The notes: generated by a model from the letters alone, not told the origin. Positions 1-8,971 are shown, numbered from the stretch's first letter. The stretch: 46,425 nucleotides of DNA from Prevotella sp. (GCA_017645905.1 JAGCNO010000125.1:1-46425); one strand, 5' to 3'. Numbers and translations are program-made.

Positions 1-2705
1 GCTACCCGACCAACGACGACTACCACTCACTCTACGAGGTAGACGACTATGCCTGGTATCATGGTGGACGGAACCTTTACGACAGCCGGCTGCTCGATTC
101 GCAGGGGGGAAACAAATATGAACTACCAGCCCATACCGACAGCGGACAACTGACAGTGGTGCTCACGGCTGGAGGGGAAAGTGAAGCCTCAGTGATGCTT
201 AACGACTCGCTGATAGGCACCTTCAAGTTCTATAATCCCAATGAACATTCAAACGCAACTGTAAGCAGCAAGACTTTCAATTTAGAAAACCTGCTGAAAG
301 CCGACAACGAGGTAGTGCTAAAGCGAACGTCTGGCTCGGCAGAGATGCGTCTCGACTATATTTGCCTGACCTTTCCCACACCGGCTCCCATGCCCAGCCT
401 CACCAGCACCTCACTACCAACGCCTAAGTATGTCTACCGTATCACCAACCAGGACCACCACGCTGACCCGCAGGCCGACCTGGTCATTATCATTCCGACA
501 TCGCAGCAAGTGGCAGAACAGGCCCAGAGACTCAAAGAACATCACGAGAGGAAAGACAACATGAGGGTGAACATCGTGCCCGCCGATGAGCTGTACAACG
601 AATTCAGCAGCGGCACGCCTGACGCCAATGCCTACCGCCGCTACCTGAAGATGCTTTACGACCGTGCCGCCACCGAGGCCGACATGCCACGTTACCTGCT
701 GCTCTTCGGAGACGGGGCCTGGGACAACCGGCTGCTCAGCGAGGGATGGCGTACAACATCGGCCGATGATCTCCTGCTCTGCTACGAGAGCGAGAACTCC
801 ATGAGTGCCACAGAATGTTATGTCAGCGATGACTACTTCTGTATGCTCGACGACGGCGAGGGCGACGACATCACCAAGAAGGGCAACATGCCGGACGTAG
901 GTGCCGGACGCCTGACTGCTCGGACTGCAGCACAGGCTAAAATCCTGGTAGACAAAATAATAAGCTACGCCAACAATGATTACGCCGGCGACTGGCAGAA
1001 CCTGCTCTGCTTCATGGGCGATGACGGAAATGCTAACGTTCACATGAGCGAAGCTGACGCCGCTGCCGAAATCGTGGAGAATAGCTATTCAGGATACAAC
1101 GTGAAACGCGTGTTCTGGGATGCCTACACACGCCAGACGACTGCCACAGGTAATTACTACCCCGAAGTGACCGACGTGATAAAAAACCAGATGAAGAACG
1201 GAGCACTCATCATGGACTATTGCGGCCACGGGTCAGCCTACATGATTTCTCATGAGAAAGTGCTGAAGCTCGAAGACTTTTCCACACAAACATCACTCCG
1301 GCTTCCGCTATGGGTGACGGCCTCGTGCGACATTATGCCCTACGACTCCAAGGAGAGTAACATCGGCGAGACAGCCATGCTCAATGAGAACGGAGGATGC
1401 ATAGCCTTCTACGGCACCACACGTACCGTTTATACCGGAGCAAACAAGGACATGAACTGCAAATTCATCAAAAACGTCCTGGCCACCGTCGACGGACGCC
1501 GCAACACACTCGGCGATGCCGTCCGCCTGACAAAAGCCGATGTCTGGGGGTCGGGATATACGGCCTACAACAAACTGCACTACACCCTGCTCGGAGATCC
1601 CGCGCTCACGTTGGCTGCTCCCACGCAGACGATTGTTTTTGACAGTATCAACGGCATAGCTACGACCGACAGCGTGGCACAGCTCTCCGTGGGAAAGACC
1701 GTGACCGTGAAAGGACATGTAGAGGGCAACACGAAGTTCAACGGCGTTGTGCAACTATGCATGAAGGATGTGGAGGAGGTCATCACGTGCCAGCATAACA
1801 TTGGCTGGCAGGAAGCCGAAGTCGAGCCATACGAATACACAGACCGCCCCACCACTCTTTATAATGGACACGACAGCATTAGTGCCGGGCGTTTCTCAAT
1901 GACGTTCTCACTGCCGCTTGACGTGAACTACACTGGCAAAAGCTGTCTGCTGATGGCCTATGCCATAAGCAATGACAAGCAGGAAGAAGCCCACGGCCAA
2001 TGTACACAGCTCTCGGTAAAAGACAGCGGAGACGTCAACAACGATGGTGTGGGACCGTCTATCTATTGCTACCTGAACAGCAGCTCATTCACTAACGGAG
2101 AGAATGTGAACAGCACGCCATACTTCTACGCCGAACTGTCTGACAAGGACGGTATCAACGCCGCTGGAAACGGGCTGGGTCATGACATGCAACTGGTCAT
2201 TGATGGTTCCATAGAGTTTACCTATAGTCTCAACGACTATTTCACCTACGACTTCGGCAACTATTGCAGCGGCAGTCTGGGCTACACCTTGCCCGAACTG
2301 GCAGAGGGCGAGCACACACTGTCGTTCCGGGCATGGGACGTACTGAATAATTCGTCGAAGGCCGATCTGAAGTTCAATGTCGTGAAAGGACTCTCGCCAC
2401 AGTGCTTCAACGTAGAGTGTACCCGTAACCCCGCAACCACTTCCACGACATTTATCGTCAGCCACGACCGTGCCGGAAGTAATCTCGACGTAGTTCTGCA
2501 GGTGTTTGACATGTCGGGACGACAGCTGTGGGAACATTCTGAGAACGGGGTCTCCGCCACGGGCACTTACACCCTCAACTGGGACCTCACCGTAGGTAGT
2601 GGTAGCCGCCTCCACACTGGCGTCTACCTCTACCGCGTACTCGTCGGACAAAACGGAAACATGACCACATCGGAAGCCAAGAAACTCATCGTACTATACA
2701 AATAA
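1..2705 (+). CDS. porU: PorU-like type IX secretion C25 cysteine peptidase, copy 1 (5' truncated)
   Basis: The frame is open from base 3, so the true start lies left of the window; by comparison with the next gene about 150-180 N-terminal residues are missing. The visible part aligns end to end with the downstream paralogue. It contains a gingipain-type C25 peptidase domain with the usual catalytic pair: His in MDYCGHGSA (near 1216-1242) and Cys in VTASCDIMP (near 1315-1340). Immunoglobulin-like beta domains follow, then a C-terminal sorting-type domain (VFDMSGRQLW, GVYLYRVLV) ending KKLIVLYK. PorU is the outer-membrane sortase that removes the C-terminal signal of type IX cargo and attaches A-LPS; that role is family knowledge. 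It lies 24 bp upstream of a second copy and is probably in one operon with it and porV. It could instead be a secreted C25 peptidase that derives from PorU rather than the sortase itself. Confidence 0.85.
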   Translation, partial: YPTNDDYHSLYEVDDYAWYHGGRNLYDSRLLDSQGGNKYELPAHTDSGQLTVVLTAGGESEASVMLNDSLIGTFKFYNPNEHSNATVSSKTFNLENLLKADNEVVLKRTSGSAEMRLDYICLTFPTPAPMPSLTSTSLPTPKYVYRITNQDHHADPQADLVIIIPTSQQVAEQAQRLKEHHERKDNMRVNIVPADELYNEFSSGTPDANAYRRYLKMLYDRAATEADMPRYLLLFGDGAWDNRLLSEGWRTTSADDLLLCYESENSMSATECYVSDDYFCMLDDGEGDDITKKGNMPDVGAGRLTARTAAQAKILVDKIISYANNDYAGDWQNLLCFMGDDGNANVHMSEADAAAEIVENSYSGYNVKRVFWDAYTRQTTATGNYYPEVTDVIKNQMKNGALIMDYCGHGSAYMISHEKVLKLEDFSTQTSLRLPLWVTASCDIMPYDSKESNIGETAMLNENGGCIAFYGTTRTVYTGANKDMNCKFIKNVLATVDGRRNTLGDAVRLTKADVWGSGYTAYNKLHYTLLGDPALTLAAPTQTIVFDSINGIATTDSVAQLSVGKTVTVKGHVEGNTKFNGVVQLCMKDVEEVITCQHNIGWQEAEVEPYEYTDRPTTLYNGHDSISAGRFSMTFSLPLDVNYTGKSCLLMAYAISNDKQEEAHGQCTQLSVKDSGDVNNDGVGPSIYCYLNSSSFTNGENVNSTPYFYAELSDKDGINAAGNGLGHDMQLVIDGSIEFTYSLNDYFTYDFGNYCSGSLGYTLPELAEGEHTLSFRAWDVLNNSSKADLKFNVVKGLSPQCFNVECTRNPATTSTTFIVSHDRAGSNLDVVLQVFDMSGRQLWEHSENGVSATGTYTLNWDLTVGSGSRLHTGVYLYRVLVGQNGNMTTSEAKKLIVLYK

Positions 2706-2729
2706 CGAATAACATAAAACTATCAGAAT

Positions 2730-5700
2730 ATGAGAAAGTCAATACTTATGGCAATCGCAGCCCTTGCCTTTACGGCACTGCCGGGCAATAGTCAGAATCG
2801 TTATGCTGACCACTCAGTGCTTTCATCAGGTCACTGGGTAAAGATTCGGGTCTCCGACTCAGGATTTTACATGCTCACCGATGAGTTTCTGCGCAAAGCC
2901 GGTTTCTCCGATCCCTCCAAGGTTGAGGTATGGGGATATGGCGGAGCTATGCAGCCTGAGCTCCTCACGGGCAGTTACATCACCGAGACTGACGACCTCA
3001 AGCAAATAATCACCTGCCAAGTCGACGGGCGACGTATATTCCGCGCTGTAGGTCCCGTGACGTGGGCCACCAACGACGAGCCCCTCCGCACCAGGAATCC
3101 ATACTCTAACTATGGGTATTATTTCCTCACCGAAGGCAGTGGGCAGCCGCAAATAACGGACAGCGTTTCTTACGTATGGCTCAATTATCCCAAGTCCAAC
3201 GACTATCACTCTCTTTACGAGGTCGATGAGTACAGCTGGTATCACGGCGGACGCAACCTTTTTGAGAAACATCTGCTTAGTTCTGCAGAGGATATCAACT
3301 ACACCCTGCCAGCCTACTCAGAGTCGGGCAAGCTCACCGTAGCAATGACCTACGAGGGCTATTGCAATGCCGACGTCTACGTTAATGGCGCATTAGCAGG
3401 CCATGTGCTGGTAAGCAGCTCAACGGCCAGCAAGACCAACAAGAAACTGAAGTCACTGCCCGACGACTATAGTAAAGCCACGGTCGACTCTTGGGTATTC
3501 AACATCAAGTCGGGACTCAAAGAGAGCAACACCATTACTATCCGCCAGACACAGGGCGGACAGATGCGCGTCGACTACATCGGCCTGACAAGCAAATCGC
3601 CGAAGCCCATACCCTCATTCTCCAAAGACATGCTCCCCGTTCCTGAACTGGTCGGCAAGGTGGTCAATCAGGATCTCCACGCCGACCCGCAGGCCGACAT
3701 GGTCATTATCATTCCTACCAACAGGAACTTCATCTCTCAGGCAGAGCGGCTGAAAGAATTACATCAGACCCACGACGGCCTTCGTGTGAACATTGTTGCT
3801 GCCGACCATCTTTATAACGAGTTCTCCAGCGGAACACCCGATGCCAATGCCTATCGCCGCTATATGAAGATGCTCTACGACCGTGCCGGAGACAACACAG
3901 CACAGCGTCCTCGTTTCCTCCTGCTCTTCGGCGACGGAGCCTGGGACAACCGCATGTGCTCGGAGAAATGGATTTCGACGACACCCGACGACTTCCTGCT
4001 TTGCTATGAGAGCGAGAACTCCTTCAGCGAGACAAAGTGTTACGTCAGCGACGACTATTTCTGCCTTCTCGACGATGGAGAGGGTGCCGACATGGTCAGC
4101 GACAAGATTGATGCCGCCGTCGGACGCATCCCTGCACGTACCGCAGAGGAAGCAAACATCGCCGTAGACAAGACCATCAGCTATGTACTGAACGCGGAAG
4201 CCGGTGCCTGGCAGAACACCATAGTCGTATTAGGCGACGACGGCGACAAGAACCGTCACATGGACGATGCCGAGAGAACGGCAGAGATGGTGAAGCAGAA
4301 CTATCCCGGCTATAACGTGAAGAAAATCCTATGGGATTCCTATCCTCAGCTGAAAACCGCAACAGGCAACCGCTACCCCGAGGTAAGCACCCTCATCAAA
4401 GAGCAGATGCAGATAGGAGCTCTCATCATGGACTACTCCGGACATGGCAATGCCAAGAGTTTATCACATGAGGCAGTGCTGAATTACGATGACTTCACCC
4501 GTTCCACCTCGCTCCGACTTCCTGTCTGGGTGACGGCCTCATGCGACATCATGCCCTTCGATGGTCAGGACACCAACCTCGGCGACGGTGCTTTGTTCAA
4601 CCCTAACGGCGGATGCATCGCATTCTTCGGCACCACCCGCACTGTGTATGCCGCATGGAACAGACCGTTGAACCTCTCATTCGTGAATAACGTCCTGGGC
4701 AGCACCAACGGCGTGCCCAACACCATCGGCCAGGCAGCCATCATGTCCAAAAATGAGTTCACCGTCGGCTCCAGCCGAGACATGATTATCAACAAACAGC
4801 AATACACCCTCCTCGGCGACCCCGCAGTGCGTCTGGTAGCACCCCAGCTAACTGCCGTCGTAGACAAAATAAACGGCATTGAAGTAACCGACGAAACCAA
4901 CATTATGCTCCCCGTGGGAGAAAGGGTTGTCGTCAACGGACACATCGTAGACAAGGAACACTTCCAAGGCGTAGTTAACTTCGTGGTGAAAGACGCCGAG
5001 CGGGCTATCACCTGTCTGCGCAACAACCCCTCGGCAAACACTGACACCGCCATGGTCTACCGTGAACGTTTAGAGACCATCTTTGCGGGCAGCAACAACG
5101 TCAAAGACGGACAGTTCGAGTTCGTTTTCACCGTGCCAAAGGACATCACCTATAGCGAAGCCCCTGGACAAATGCTACTCTTCGCCTACAGTGATGACCG
5201 TACGCAGCTGGCTCACGGCGACTGCAAGCAGTTCACCCTGAGCGGCGGCGACGCTCTGACTACCGACGGCACTGGACCGCGCCTGTACTGCTACTTGGAG
5301 AACGAGTCGTTCACCAATGGCGGCATCGTCGGTACCGAGCCTCGCTTCTATGCCATGATTGCCGACAACGAGGGCATCAACACCTCCGACGCTGCCATAG
5401 GCCATAACATCGAGCTGAGCATCGACGGACAATTCCAATGGACCTTTAACCTCAACCCCTACTTCACCTACAGCTTTGGCGACTACACTTCCGGTACCGT
5501 CGACTTCACCCTGCCGTCCCTCTCCATAGGCCAGCATAGCTTCAAGCTGCGGGCCTGGGACGTGATGAACAACTCGTCCGACGTGCAGTACACCTTCGTC
5601 GTTGCCGACCGCGGCATTGCCGCCATCGACGAAATCGTAAATAGTGAATCGTCAAATAGTGAATGTTATGACCTGCAGGGCCGCCGCATAGACAGCAGCA

Positions 5701-5768
5701 ATGCCGGCAGGCAGATTGTCCTGAAACGCGACAGCCAGGGCAAGATCAGGAAAATGATAAATCGTTAA
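2730..5768 (+). CDS. porU: PorU-like type IX secretion C25 cysteine peptidase, copy 2
   Basis: Complete 1012-residue protein with a signal peptide (MRKSILMAIAALAFTALPGNSQ). The N-terminal domain begins SVLSSGHWVKIRVSDSGFY, a typical PorU opening, and includes the VEVWGYGG motif. The C25 peptidase domain (about residues 305-720) keeps the catalytic His in MDYSGHGNA and Cys in VTASCDIMP. A beta-sandwich region and a short tail with CYDLQGRRIDSS follow. The length is slightly under the roughly 1150 residues of Porphyromonas PorU. The start is the only ATG with a signal peptide, 24 bp after copy 1. The tail differs from that of copy 1: it is shorter, basic, and preceded by a repeat-derived NSESSNSE segment, so the two copies may differ in processing or anchoring. 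porV follows 14 bp later. Tandem position beside porV supports the type IX assignment; which copy is the working sortase cannot be told from sequence. Confidence 0.88.
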   Translation: MRKSILMAIAALAFTALPGNSQNRYADHSVLSSGHWVKIRVSDSGFYMLTDEFLRKAGFSDPSKVEVWGYGGAMQPELLTGSYITETDDLKQIITCQVDGRRIFRAVGPVTWATNDEPLRTRNPYSNYGYYFLTEGSGQPQITDSVSYVWLNYPKSNDYHSLYEVDEYSWYHGGRNLFEKHLLSSAEDINYTLPAYSESGKLTVAMTYEGYCNADVYVNGALAGHVLVSSSTASKTNKKLKSLPDDYSKATVDSWVFNIKSGLKESNTITIRQTQGGQMRVDYIGLTSKSPKPIPSFSKDMLPVPELVGKVVNQDLHADPQADMVIIIPTNRNFISQAERLKELHQTHDGLRVNIVAADHLYNEFSSGTPDANAYRRYMKMLYDRAGDNTAQRPRFLLLFGDGAWDNRMCSEKWISTTPDDFLLCYESENSFSETKCYVSDDYFCLLDDGEGADMVSDKIDAAVGRIPARTAEEANIAVDKTISYVLNAEAGAWQNTIVVLGDDGDKNRHMDDAERTAEMVKQNYPGYNVKKILWDSYPQLKTATGNRYPEVSTLIKEQMQIGALIMDYSGHGNAKSLSHEAVLNYDDFTRSTSLRLPVWVTASCDIMPFDGQDTNLGDGALFNPNGGCIAFFGTTRTVYAAWNRPLNLSFVNNVLGSTNGVPNTIGQAAIMSKNEFTVGSSRDMIINKQQYTLLGDPAVRLVAPQLTAVVDKINGIEVTDETNIMLPVGERVVVNGHIVDKEHFQGVVNFVVKDAERAITCLRNNPSANTDTAMVYRERLETIFAGSNNVKDGQFEFVFTVPKDITYSEAPGQMLLFAYSDDRTQLAHGDCKQFTLSGGDALTTDGTGPRLYCYLENESFTNGGIVGTEPRFYAMIADNEGINTSDAAIGHNIELSIDGQFQWTFNLNPYFTYSFGDYTSGTVDFTLPSLSIGQHSFKLRAWDVMNNSSDVQYTFVVADRGIAAIDEIVNSESSNSECYDLQGRRIDSSNAGRQIVLKRDSQGKIRKMINR

Positions 5769-5786
5769 TTGTCAAATAGTAAATGA
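5632..5786 (+). repeat. AT-rich direct repeats flanking the 3' end of porU copy 2
   Basis: Two related AT-rich strings occur at about 5632-5666 (inside the CDS, containing GTCAAATAGTGAATG) and 5757-5786 (across the stop codon and the porV start, containing GTCAAATAGTAAATG). They bracket the last about 35 codons of the gene. Inside the CDS the string is translated as NSESSNSE. Similar low-complexity strings appear in front of korA (17378-17410) and uxaA (31447-31470). Confidence 0.6.
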
Positions 5787-6940
5787 AAAGAATCCCCCTC
5801 TGTCTCCTATGCTGCGTTATCAGCATAGCGGCCAATGCCGAAGACTACAAAACGACCACGTTTAACCCCGTGGAGCACGCCGTCATCTCTCAGACCATCG
5901 CTCCCGATGCCCGCGCTGCCGGTTTGGGCGACGTGGGTGCCGCTACCGATCCCGACGTCAACTCACAGGCGTGGAACCTCGCCAAGTATCCCTTCTGCAT
6001 CAGCCGGGCTGGCGTAGCACTCAACTACACACCGTGGCTCCGTCAGCTGGTCAATGACATCGACCTCGCCTACGTCGCCGGTTACTACCGCATAGGCGAC
6101 TATGGTGCGTTGTCAGGCTCGCTACGCTATTTCTCGCTCGGAGAAGTGTACACCAGCGACGGCTCCGACATGACGGTCAAACCCTACGAAATGTCGCTCG
6201 ACGTGGCCTATTCGCGTATGCTCAGTGAGAAGTTCTCACTCGGTGTCGGTCTGCGATGGATTTACAGCGACCTGCGCTACGACTACTCCGAAGACTCGAA
6301 GCCTGCATCGGCTTTCGCCGCCGACATCGCCATGTACTACAACAACTACATCATGCTCGGCTCGCGTGAGTGCCAGCTGGGCCTCGGTGCCGTGGTGAGC
6401 AACATCGGCAGCAAGATCTCCTACTATGGCGACGAGGAGAGCCAATTCATCCCGGCCAACCTGCGCCTCGGTGCCTCGCTGATGGTTCCTGTCGACGAGT
6501 ACAACCGCTTCACCATCGCCGCCGATGCCAACAAACTGCTTGTGCCCACCGTACCCCGTCAGGAGATCGACGAGTCGAACAGCGACTACCAGGACCGCGT
6601 GCGCCGCGAGTACAGCGACATGTCGAGCATCAAGGGTATCTTCACCAGCTTCAGCGATGCCCCGGGCGGCTTCAAGGAGGAGCTCGAAGAGATACAGTGG
6701 AGCGTGGGTGCGGAGTATGTCTACCACGACCAGTTCTCCATCCGCGCCGGCTATCATCACGAGAGCGAGTCGAAGGGTAACCGCAAGTACTTCACCGTGG
6801 GCGGCGGATTCCGCATGAGTGTGTTCTCCCTCGACGTGGGCTACGTCATTTCCACCGCGCAGAGCAACCCCCTCGACCAGACACTGCGATTCACCCTCGC
6901 CTTCGACATGGACGGTATTAAAGATTTGTTCAGGAGATGA
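5783..6940 (+). CDS. porV: Type IX secretion outer-membrane protein PorV (LptO)
   Basis: 385 residues with a signal peptide ending SIAANA. The mature start (FNPVEHAVISQTIAPDARAA, then GLGDVGAATDPD) is the hallmark of the PorV/PorQ family, followed by repeated amphipathic strands and an aromatic-rich end of the type found in FadL-like 14-stranded barrels (RFTLAFDMDGIKDLFRR). PorV is the shuttle of the type IX system: it takes folded cargo from the SprA translocon and delivers it to the PorU-PorZ attachment complex. Placement directly after two porU-like genes fits this. The stop codon overlaps the ispF start (ATGA), so the two are probably translationally coupled. Family membership is confident; preference over PorQ rests on the porU neighbourhood and length. 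Confidence 0.9.
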   Translation: MKRIPLCLLCCVISIAANAEDYKTTTFNPVEHAVISQTIAPDARAAGLGDVGAATDPDVNSQAWNLAKYPFCISRAGVALNYTPWLRQLVNDIDLAYVAGYYRIGDYGALSGSLRYFSLGEVYTSDGSDMTVKPYEMSLDVAYSRMLSEKFSLGVGLRWIYSDLRYDYSEDSKPASAFAADIAMYYNNYIMLGSRECQLGLGAVVSNIGSKISYYGDEESQFIPANLRLGASLMVPVDEYNRFTIAADANKLLVPTVPRQEIDESNSDYQDRVRREYSDMSSIKGIFTSFSDAPGGFKEELEEIQWSVGAEYVYHDQFSIRAGYHHESESKGNRKYFTVGGGFRMSVFSLDVGYVISTAQSNPLDQTLRFTLAFDMDGIKDLFRR

Positions 6941-7431
6941 GAAACTGCCCCTTCCGCATCGGCTTCGGCTACGACGTTCACCAACTTGTTGAAGGTCGTG
7001 AGCTCTGGCTTGGCGGCATAAAGATTGACCACAGCCTTGGCCTCCTTGGCCACAGCGATGCCGATGTGCTTATCCACGCCATCTGCGATGCGCTCCTTGG
7101 AGCCGCCTGTATGCGCGACATAGGCTACCACTTCCCCGACACCGCCGAAGAGACCGACGGCATAGACAGCAAGATACTGCTGGCGAAGACCATGCAGCTG
7201 CTGCGCGACGAAGGTTACGAGCTGGGCAACATCGATGCCACCGTGTGTGCCGAGCGTCCCAAGCTCAACCCGCACATTCCTGAGATGCAGCAATGTCTCG
7301 CCGATGTCATCGGCTGCACCCCCGGTCAAGTCTCCATCAAGGCCACCACCACCGAGAAGCTCGGCTTCACCGGCCGACAAGAGGGAATCTCAGCCTACGC
7401 CGTGGTGCTTATAACGGTAGCAACTCCTTGA
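6937..7431 (+). CDS. ispF: 2-C-methyl-D-erythritol 2,4-cyclodiphosphate synthase
   Basis: 164 residues, the normal size for IspF. It converts CDP-ME 2-phosphate to the cyclodiphosphate MEcPP in the non-mevalonate isoprenoid pathway, as a cytoplasmic homotrimer with a zinc site. Visible motifs are GYDVHQL at the start (Asp and His metal ligands), LLGHSDADVLIHAICDALLG (third zinc ligand and substrate loop), DIGYHFPDT, and SIKATTTEKLGFTGR near the C-terminus. The ATG overlaps the porV stop by 4 bp, so it is the last gene of the porU-porU-porV-ispF run. Functional linkage to secretion is not expected. A strong hairpin at 7677-7710 lies downstream, facing the convergent lolA gene. Confidence 0.97.
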   Translation: MRNCPFRIGFGYDVHQLVEGRELWLGGIKIDHSLGLLGHSDADVLIHAICDALLGAACMRDIGYHFPDTAEETDGIDSKILLAKTMQLLRDEGYELGNIDATVCAERPKLNPHIPEMQQCLADVIGCTPGQVSIKATTTEKLGFTGRQEGISAYAVVLITVATP

Positions 7432-7453
7432 AAAAAACAAGCTAGTTATTCAT

Positions 7454-7629
7454 AGTTTAGTATGCCTTTTCCCAAAGCATAGTACGACCTTTCTGTCAGT
7501 TTCTCCTATGGGAACTGTGAGTTTCCTTAGGAGAAACTACCAGTTTCCCCTATGGAAACTATTAAGGAACTACGTCTTTTCTATGACTTTCATCCGTTGA
7601 AACCATGAGAGTCCTTAGCTGTTTCCCTA
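7454..7629. repeat. 22-bp-period array of palindromic units (AGTTTCC...GGAAACT family)
   Basis: Three clear units start at 7498, 7520 and 7542, exactly 22 bp apart. Each is close to a 19-bp dyad, for example AGTTTCCTTAGGAGAAACT, followed by 3 bp. Weaker units keep the same register at 7454 (AGTTTAG...), 7476, 7586 (ACTTTCATCC...) and 7608 (AGAGTCCTTAG...). The sequence is unrelated to the AAAGAACGGCTT arrays elsewhere in the window, but the period is identical. Confidence 0.75.
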
Positions 7630-7676
7630 TTCATCCTCCATTTCGCCTTAAAGACCGATTGGGGTTTGTTAGATAA

Positions 7677-7710
7677 TAAGCCGTTCAAACGGAAGTGTTT
7701 GAACGGCTTA
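7677..7710. terminator. Bidirectional terminator-like hairpin
   Basis: A perfect 14-bp inverted repeat, TAAGCCGTTCAAAC and its complement, with a 6-base loop (GGAAGT). It lies between the convergent ispF and lolA genes. No long U-tract follows on either strand. Its core AAGCCGTTC is the same 9-mer as in the 22-bp arrays, and a near-identical hairpin closes the array at 39300-39330. Confidence 0.75.
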
Positions 7711-7733
7711 AACTATCTTGGCCTGGTGGAGGC

Positions 7734-8336
7734 TTACCGCAGGTCGATGACTTCTGCTGAGGGGAAGTCTTTGGAGTTGAAGCGGAAAGCATCGTCGGCG
7801 AGCTTCGTCACCTTGAGGTTGGAGATGGTGAAGGTGGTCCACTTCTGCTTCTGAAGGATTTTTACTTCCGTGGGGTAGTAGGTGGACTTGTCGACGTTGA
7901 TGAACATCTCCTTCACGCCTCGGTTCTGGTCCTTGGCCGTGAGGTGGACATTGAACGTCTTGTCTGACTTGGTCATGGTGTACTTGAAGCCCTGCTTATA
8001 GAGGTTGATGAAGTTGTAGGGGTTGAGCGTCTGCAGCCTCTCAGGTGTCGGAGTGGTGACGGAGACCTCGTCGTTCTTGGCCATGTAGGTCCAGAGGGTC
8101 TTGCCGTCGAACCACATCGTAGCGGCGCTGGTCTGAGCGCAGAACATCTGTCCCTTGACGGCGATGCTGCCGCTGGCATTACCAAACTGGGCGCTGCTCA
8201 TGGTGAAGTCAGCCTTGACGCCGTCCTTGGCACTAACCGTGGCGGCGCACTTGTCAAGCACTTCCTTGGCGGTTTGCGCTCCTACCGGGCAAAAGAATAA
8301 AGAAAAAATAATAAATAATAAATTGATTCTTTTCAT
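7734..8336 (-). CDS. lolA: LolA-like outer-membrane lipoprotein carrier protein
   Basis: 200 residues with a signal peptide (MKRINLLFIIFSLFFCPVGA). The mature protein has the LolA/LolB half-barrel pattern: AKEVLDKCAATVSAKDGVKA at the N-terminus, GQMFCAQTSAATMWFDGKTL in the middle and the late strands ending DFPSAEVIDLR. LolA carries lipoproteins across the periplasm. In Bacteroidetes, proteins of this DUF4292/LolA-like type are common and the exact cargo is often unproven. It is 44 bp downstream of the yigZ-family gene on the same strand, so probably co-transcribed. The gap contains a GTCGTTTAGTCGTTTT short direct repeat. No lipobox is present, consistent with a soluble periplasmic carrier. 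Confidence 0.8.
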   Translation of the reverse strand: MKRINLLFIIFSLFFCPVGAQTAKEVLDKCAATVSAKDGVKADFTMSSAQFGNASGSIAVKGQMFCAQTSAATMWFDGKTLWTYMAKNDEVSVTTPTPERLQTLNPYNFINLYKQGFKYTMTKSDKTFNVHLTAKDQNRGVKEMFINVDKSTYYPTEVKILQKQKWTTFTISNLKVTKLADDAFRFNSKDFPSAEVIDLR

Positions 8337-8380
8337 GTGTATAGTGGTTTGGTCGTTTAGTCGTTTTGGGGGTTGGGTAA

Positions 8381-8968
8381 TTAATCGAAACTAAGTTTTT
8401 CCAATCTTTGGCGCAGCTGCTGCTCTTCGGAGAGACGTATGGCGAGGCGCAGGCGGCAAGTATTGTCAAAGGTCTGCTCAACGATGCGCGGCTGCATGTC
8501 CTTGACGACGCGCATCACCTGGTTCATCATCACATAGGGGAAGTCATAGTCGATGATGGCTTCCACCTGACGATCCTCTACCGTGGCGTGGGCGAGCGCA
8601 TCGGAGGCGGCTTCGCGATAGGCGACAATAAGGCCGCTGGTGCCGAGGTTAACGCCTCCGTAGTATCGCACCACGACAATGAGCACGTCGGTCAGCTCAT
8701 TGGAGTTGATTTGTCCGAGGATGGGCTTTCCTGCCGTCGACGAAGGTTCGCCGTCGTCGTTGGCACGGAAGTCCTTGCGTTCCGGACCGAGCATATAGGC
8801 ATAGCAGACGTGGCGGGCGTCGTAGAAGCGCTTGCGGTAGCCGTCGACGATGGTCTTTACCTCATCGGCGGTCTCCACGTGGTGGGCGAAGGCATAGAAC
8901 TTGCTCCGCTTCTCGGAGTAAAAACCCTCGGCCACTGTGCCTGCTATGGTCTTATAAGTGTCGGTCAT
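8381..8968 (-). CDS. yigZ: YigZ/IMPACT family protein (UPF0029)
   Basis: 195 residues, typical for the family. The N-terminal IMPACT domain (about 1-125) shows the conserved signature FRANDDGEPSSTAGKPILGQ followed by LTDVLIVVVRYYGGVNLGTS. The C-terminal part (about 130-195) is the ferredoxin-like DUF1949 region. In bacteria the role is not settled; eukaryotic IMPACT regulates the GCN2 kinase, and bacterial members have been proposed to bind RNA or ribosomes. The start ATG at 8968 is followed by TDTYKTIAGTVAEGFY, a normal family N-terminus. It is the first gene of a likely yigZ-lolA pair. A palindromic repeat element separates it from the upstream DUF1015 gene. Confidence 0.88.
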   Translation of the reverse strand: MTDTYKTIAGTVAEGFYSEKRSKFYAFAHHVETADEVKTIVDGYRKRFYDARHVCYAYMLGPERKDFRANDDGEPSSTAGKPILGQINSNELTDVLIVVVRYYGGVNLGTSGLIVAYREAASDALAHATVEDRQVEAIIDYDFPYVMMNQVMRVVKDMQPRIVEQTFDNTCRLRLAIRLSEEQQLRQRLEKLSFD

Positions 8969-8971
8969 AAT

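Larger units (their letters stand above)
7432..7733. other. Gene-free stretch between convergent ispF and lolA
   Basis: About 300 bp without a credible gene. It holds a 22-bp-period array (7454-7629) and a bidirectional terminator-like hairpin (7677-7710). No promoter signature is apparent and none is expected between convergent genes. Confidence 0.7.
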
